The position numbers were made by a program, and so were the translations under genes. The notes beneath the pieces are model-generated. The model was given only the letters and a program-made list of their open reading frames with translations, did not search any database and was not told the origin of the DNA. This document shows, piece after piece, positions 63,593-64,000 of a stretch of DNA of 64,000 bases (positions within the stretch are counted from its first letter, which is position 1; each line of letters starts with the position of its first letter). Source of the stretch: Effrenium voratum (lineage: Eukaryota; Sar; Dinophyceae; Suessiales; Symbiodiniaceae); the NCBI GenBank assembly GCA_963377175.1, contig CAUJNA010001518.1, forward strand, positions 1-64,000, written 5' to 3'.

Positions 63593-63624
63593 TAATGTTA
63601 ATGAATCATATTAATATTATTAAT

Positions 63625-63834
63625 TTAAATCAATGAAGCGTTGCATAAATTCAACGCAGGTAATTTATATAATAGTTTGTCCGATTTTTGATTTTCTAAC
63701 TTTTCTATTCTCGTTACACATTCTTGAATAGATTTTATTATTAAAGTATCCGCTCTCGTTTTTTCATCTACTCTTAAATTCTTAATGTCTTCCATACTGT
63801 TATTTTCTTCGTTTTTGCTTTGACCAATACCCAT
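63625..63834 (-). CDS. Viral small protein with myristoylation-like N-terminus
   Basis: 69 codons. MGIGQSKNEEN fits the M-G-x-x-x-S N-myristoylation signal, common in virion membrane-associated proteins of DNA viruses. Then EKTRADTLIIKSIQEC and VTRIEKLENQKSDKLL form a likely short coiled coil. It faces the plus-strand ORF ending at 63592 and sits 9 bases downstream of the fibre-like gene, probably in the same transcription unit. Confidence 0.55.
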   Translation of the reverse strand: MGIGQSKNEENNSMEDIKNLRVDEKTRADTLIIKSIQECVTRIEKLENQKSDKLLYKLPALNLCNASLI

Positions 63835-63843
63835 TATATATTA

Positions 63844-64000
63844 TTATTTAGATTTTTCTTTTTTCAATTCCTTAACTTCTTTTTCAAGTTTATCTATTTT
63901 ATCATTTAATTCTAATACTGCTTTATGAACCAACACGGGTAAAACTAAATAATTTAATCCTAAATATTCTCTGTCCTGACATACAATATTTTCAAACTCT
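63844..64000 (-). CDS. C-terminal end of a fibre protein with S74-type chaperone domain (partial)
   Basis: The open minus-strand frame enters from beyond 64000 and ends at a TAA at 63844-63846. The 51 visible residues, EFENIVCQDREYLGLN, YLVLPVLVHKAVLELND and KIDKLEKEVKELKKEK, match the end of peptidase S74 (intramolecular chaperone) domains: the x-x-L-G-L-N-Y strand, a helix ending in A-V-x-E-L and a long coiled coil. Such domains trimerise phage and viral tail fibres or adhesins and then cleave themselves off. Most of the gene is outside the window. Confidence 0.6.
   Translation of the reverse strand, partial: EFENIVCQDREYLGLNYLVLPVLVHKAVLELNDKIDKLEKEVKELKKEKSK

Larger units (their letters stand above)
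58450..64000. mobile_element. Integrated polinton-like/virophage-like DNA virus, one end
   Basis: AT-rich, intron-free, closely spaced genes in two divergent blocks, including a viral packaging ATPase, DNA methyltransferase, GIY-YIG endonuclease and fibre C-terminus. This set fits small algal DNA viruses of the polinton-like group and is unlike the host DNA to the left in base composition and gene density. No capsid gene is in the window; the element runs past 64000. Confidence 0.7.

Overview
The window reads as nuclear DNA of a dinoflagellate (most like Symbiodiniaceae or a relative) that runs at its right end into an AT-rich viral insertion. The host assignment rests on several signs. There are almost no long ORFs, but many short helix-rich reading frames end at GT or GC donors and begin after pyrimidine tracts plus AG. 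The degenerate Copia element has a domain order I associate with dinoflagellates. Lys/Gly tails are common, and short terminal-inverted-repeat elements are dense in presumed introns. The virus assignment rests on a sharp drop in GC near 58.45 kb and on compact, intron-free genes of viral families. No rRNA or tRNA gene and no CRISPR array was recognised.

Layout. (1) 1-3 kb: pieces of a D12-class adenine DNA methyltransferase gene, interrupted by antisense pieces of a phage-tail-fibre-like repeat protein, then a dense series of short hairpin repeats, tandem repeats and a 400-bp inverted array. (2) 3.7-5.05 kb: an unrecognised, probably mobile-element-derived coding region with a possible solo LTR. 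(3) 7.3-13.0 kb: an intron-rich plus-strand locus with a KH domain followed by an ERI1-type DEDDh 3'-5' exoribonuclease (Exo I, Exo II and terminal Exo III exons all visible), then a Lys/Gly/Asp tail. (4) 13.3-15.5 kb: low-complexity and diverged tandem repeats with possible exons. (5) 15.498-23.608 kb: an LTR retrotransposon with 223-bp LTRs (6 differences), PBS and PPT, a long pre-gag region, gag, no room for protease or integrase, a methyltransferase-like pol segment, RT with YVDD and RNase H, broken by several frameshifts and stops. Ten short stem-loops with compensating stem changes lie inside it. (6) 23.6-30.4 kb: mostly unresolved, with a GT/GCGT microsatellite. (7) 30.4-56.1 kb: small plus-strand exons resembling the helical repeats of OPR/FASTK-type proteins and ending in a RAP-like segment, so probably one very large organellar-RNA-type gene whose introns carry at least four families of about 100-150 bp inverted-repeat elements and a 632-bp transposon with poly-G termini and a 5-bp target duplication. 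(8) 57.5-57.9 kb: the last exons of another host gene.

From 58.45 kb to the end, AT-rich DNA carries a C5 cytosine methyltransferase, an A32/FtsK-HerA-type packaging ATPase, a GIY-YIG endonuclease with terminal Cys/His fingers, a putatively myristoylated small protein, the C-terminal part of an S74-type self-chaperoned fibre protein and several unknown ORFs. This fits one end of an integrated polinton-like virus or a related small algal DNA virus. A chimeric assembly join at the poly-G run cannot be excluded from sequence alone.

Exon boundaries are estimates from reading frames and splice-like signals. Assignments to protein families come from recall of family motifs; no search was run.
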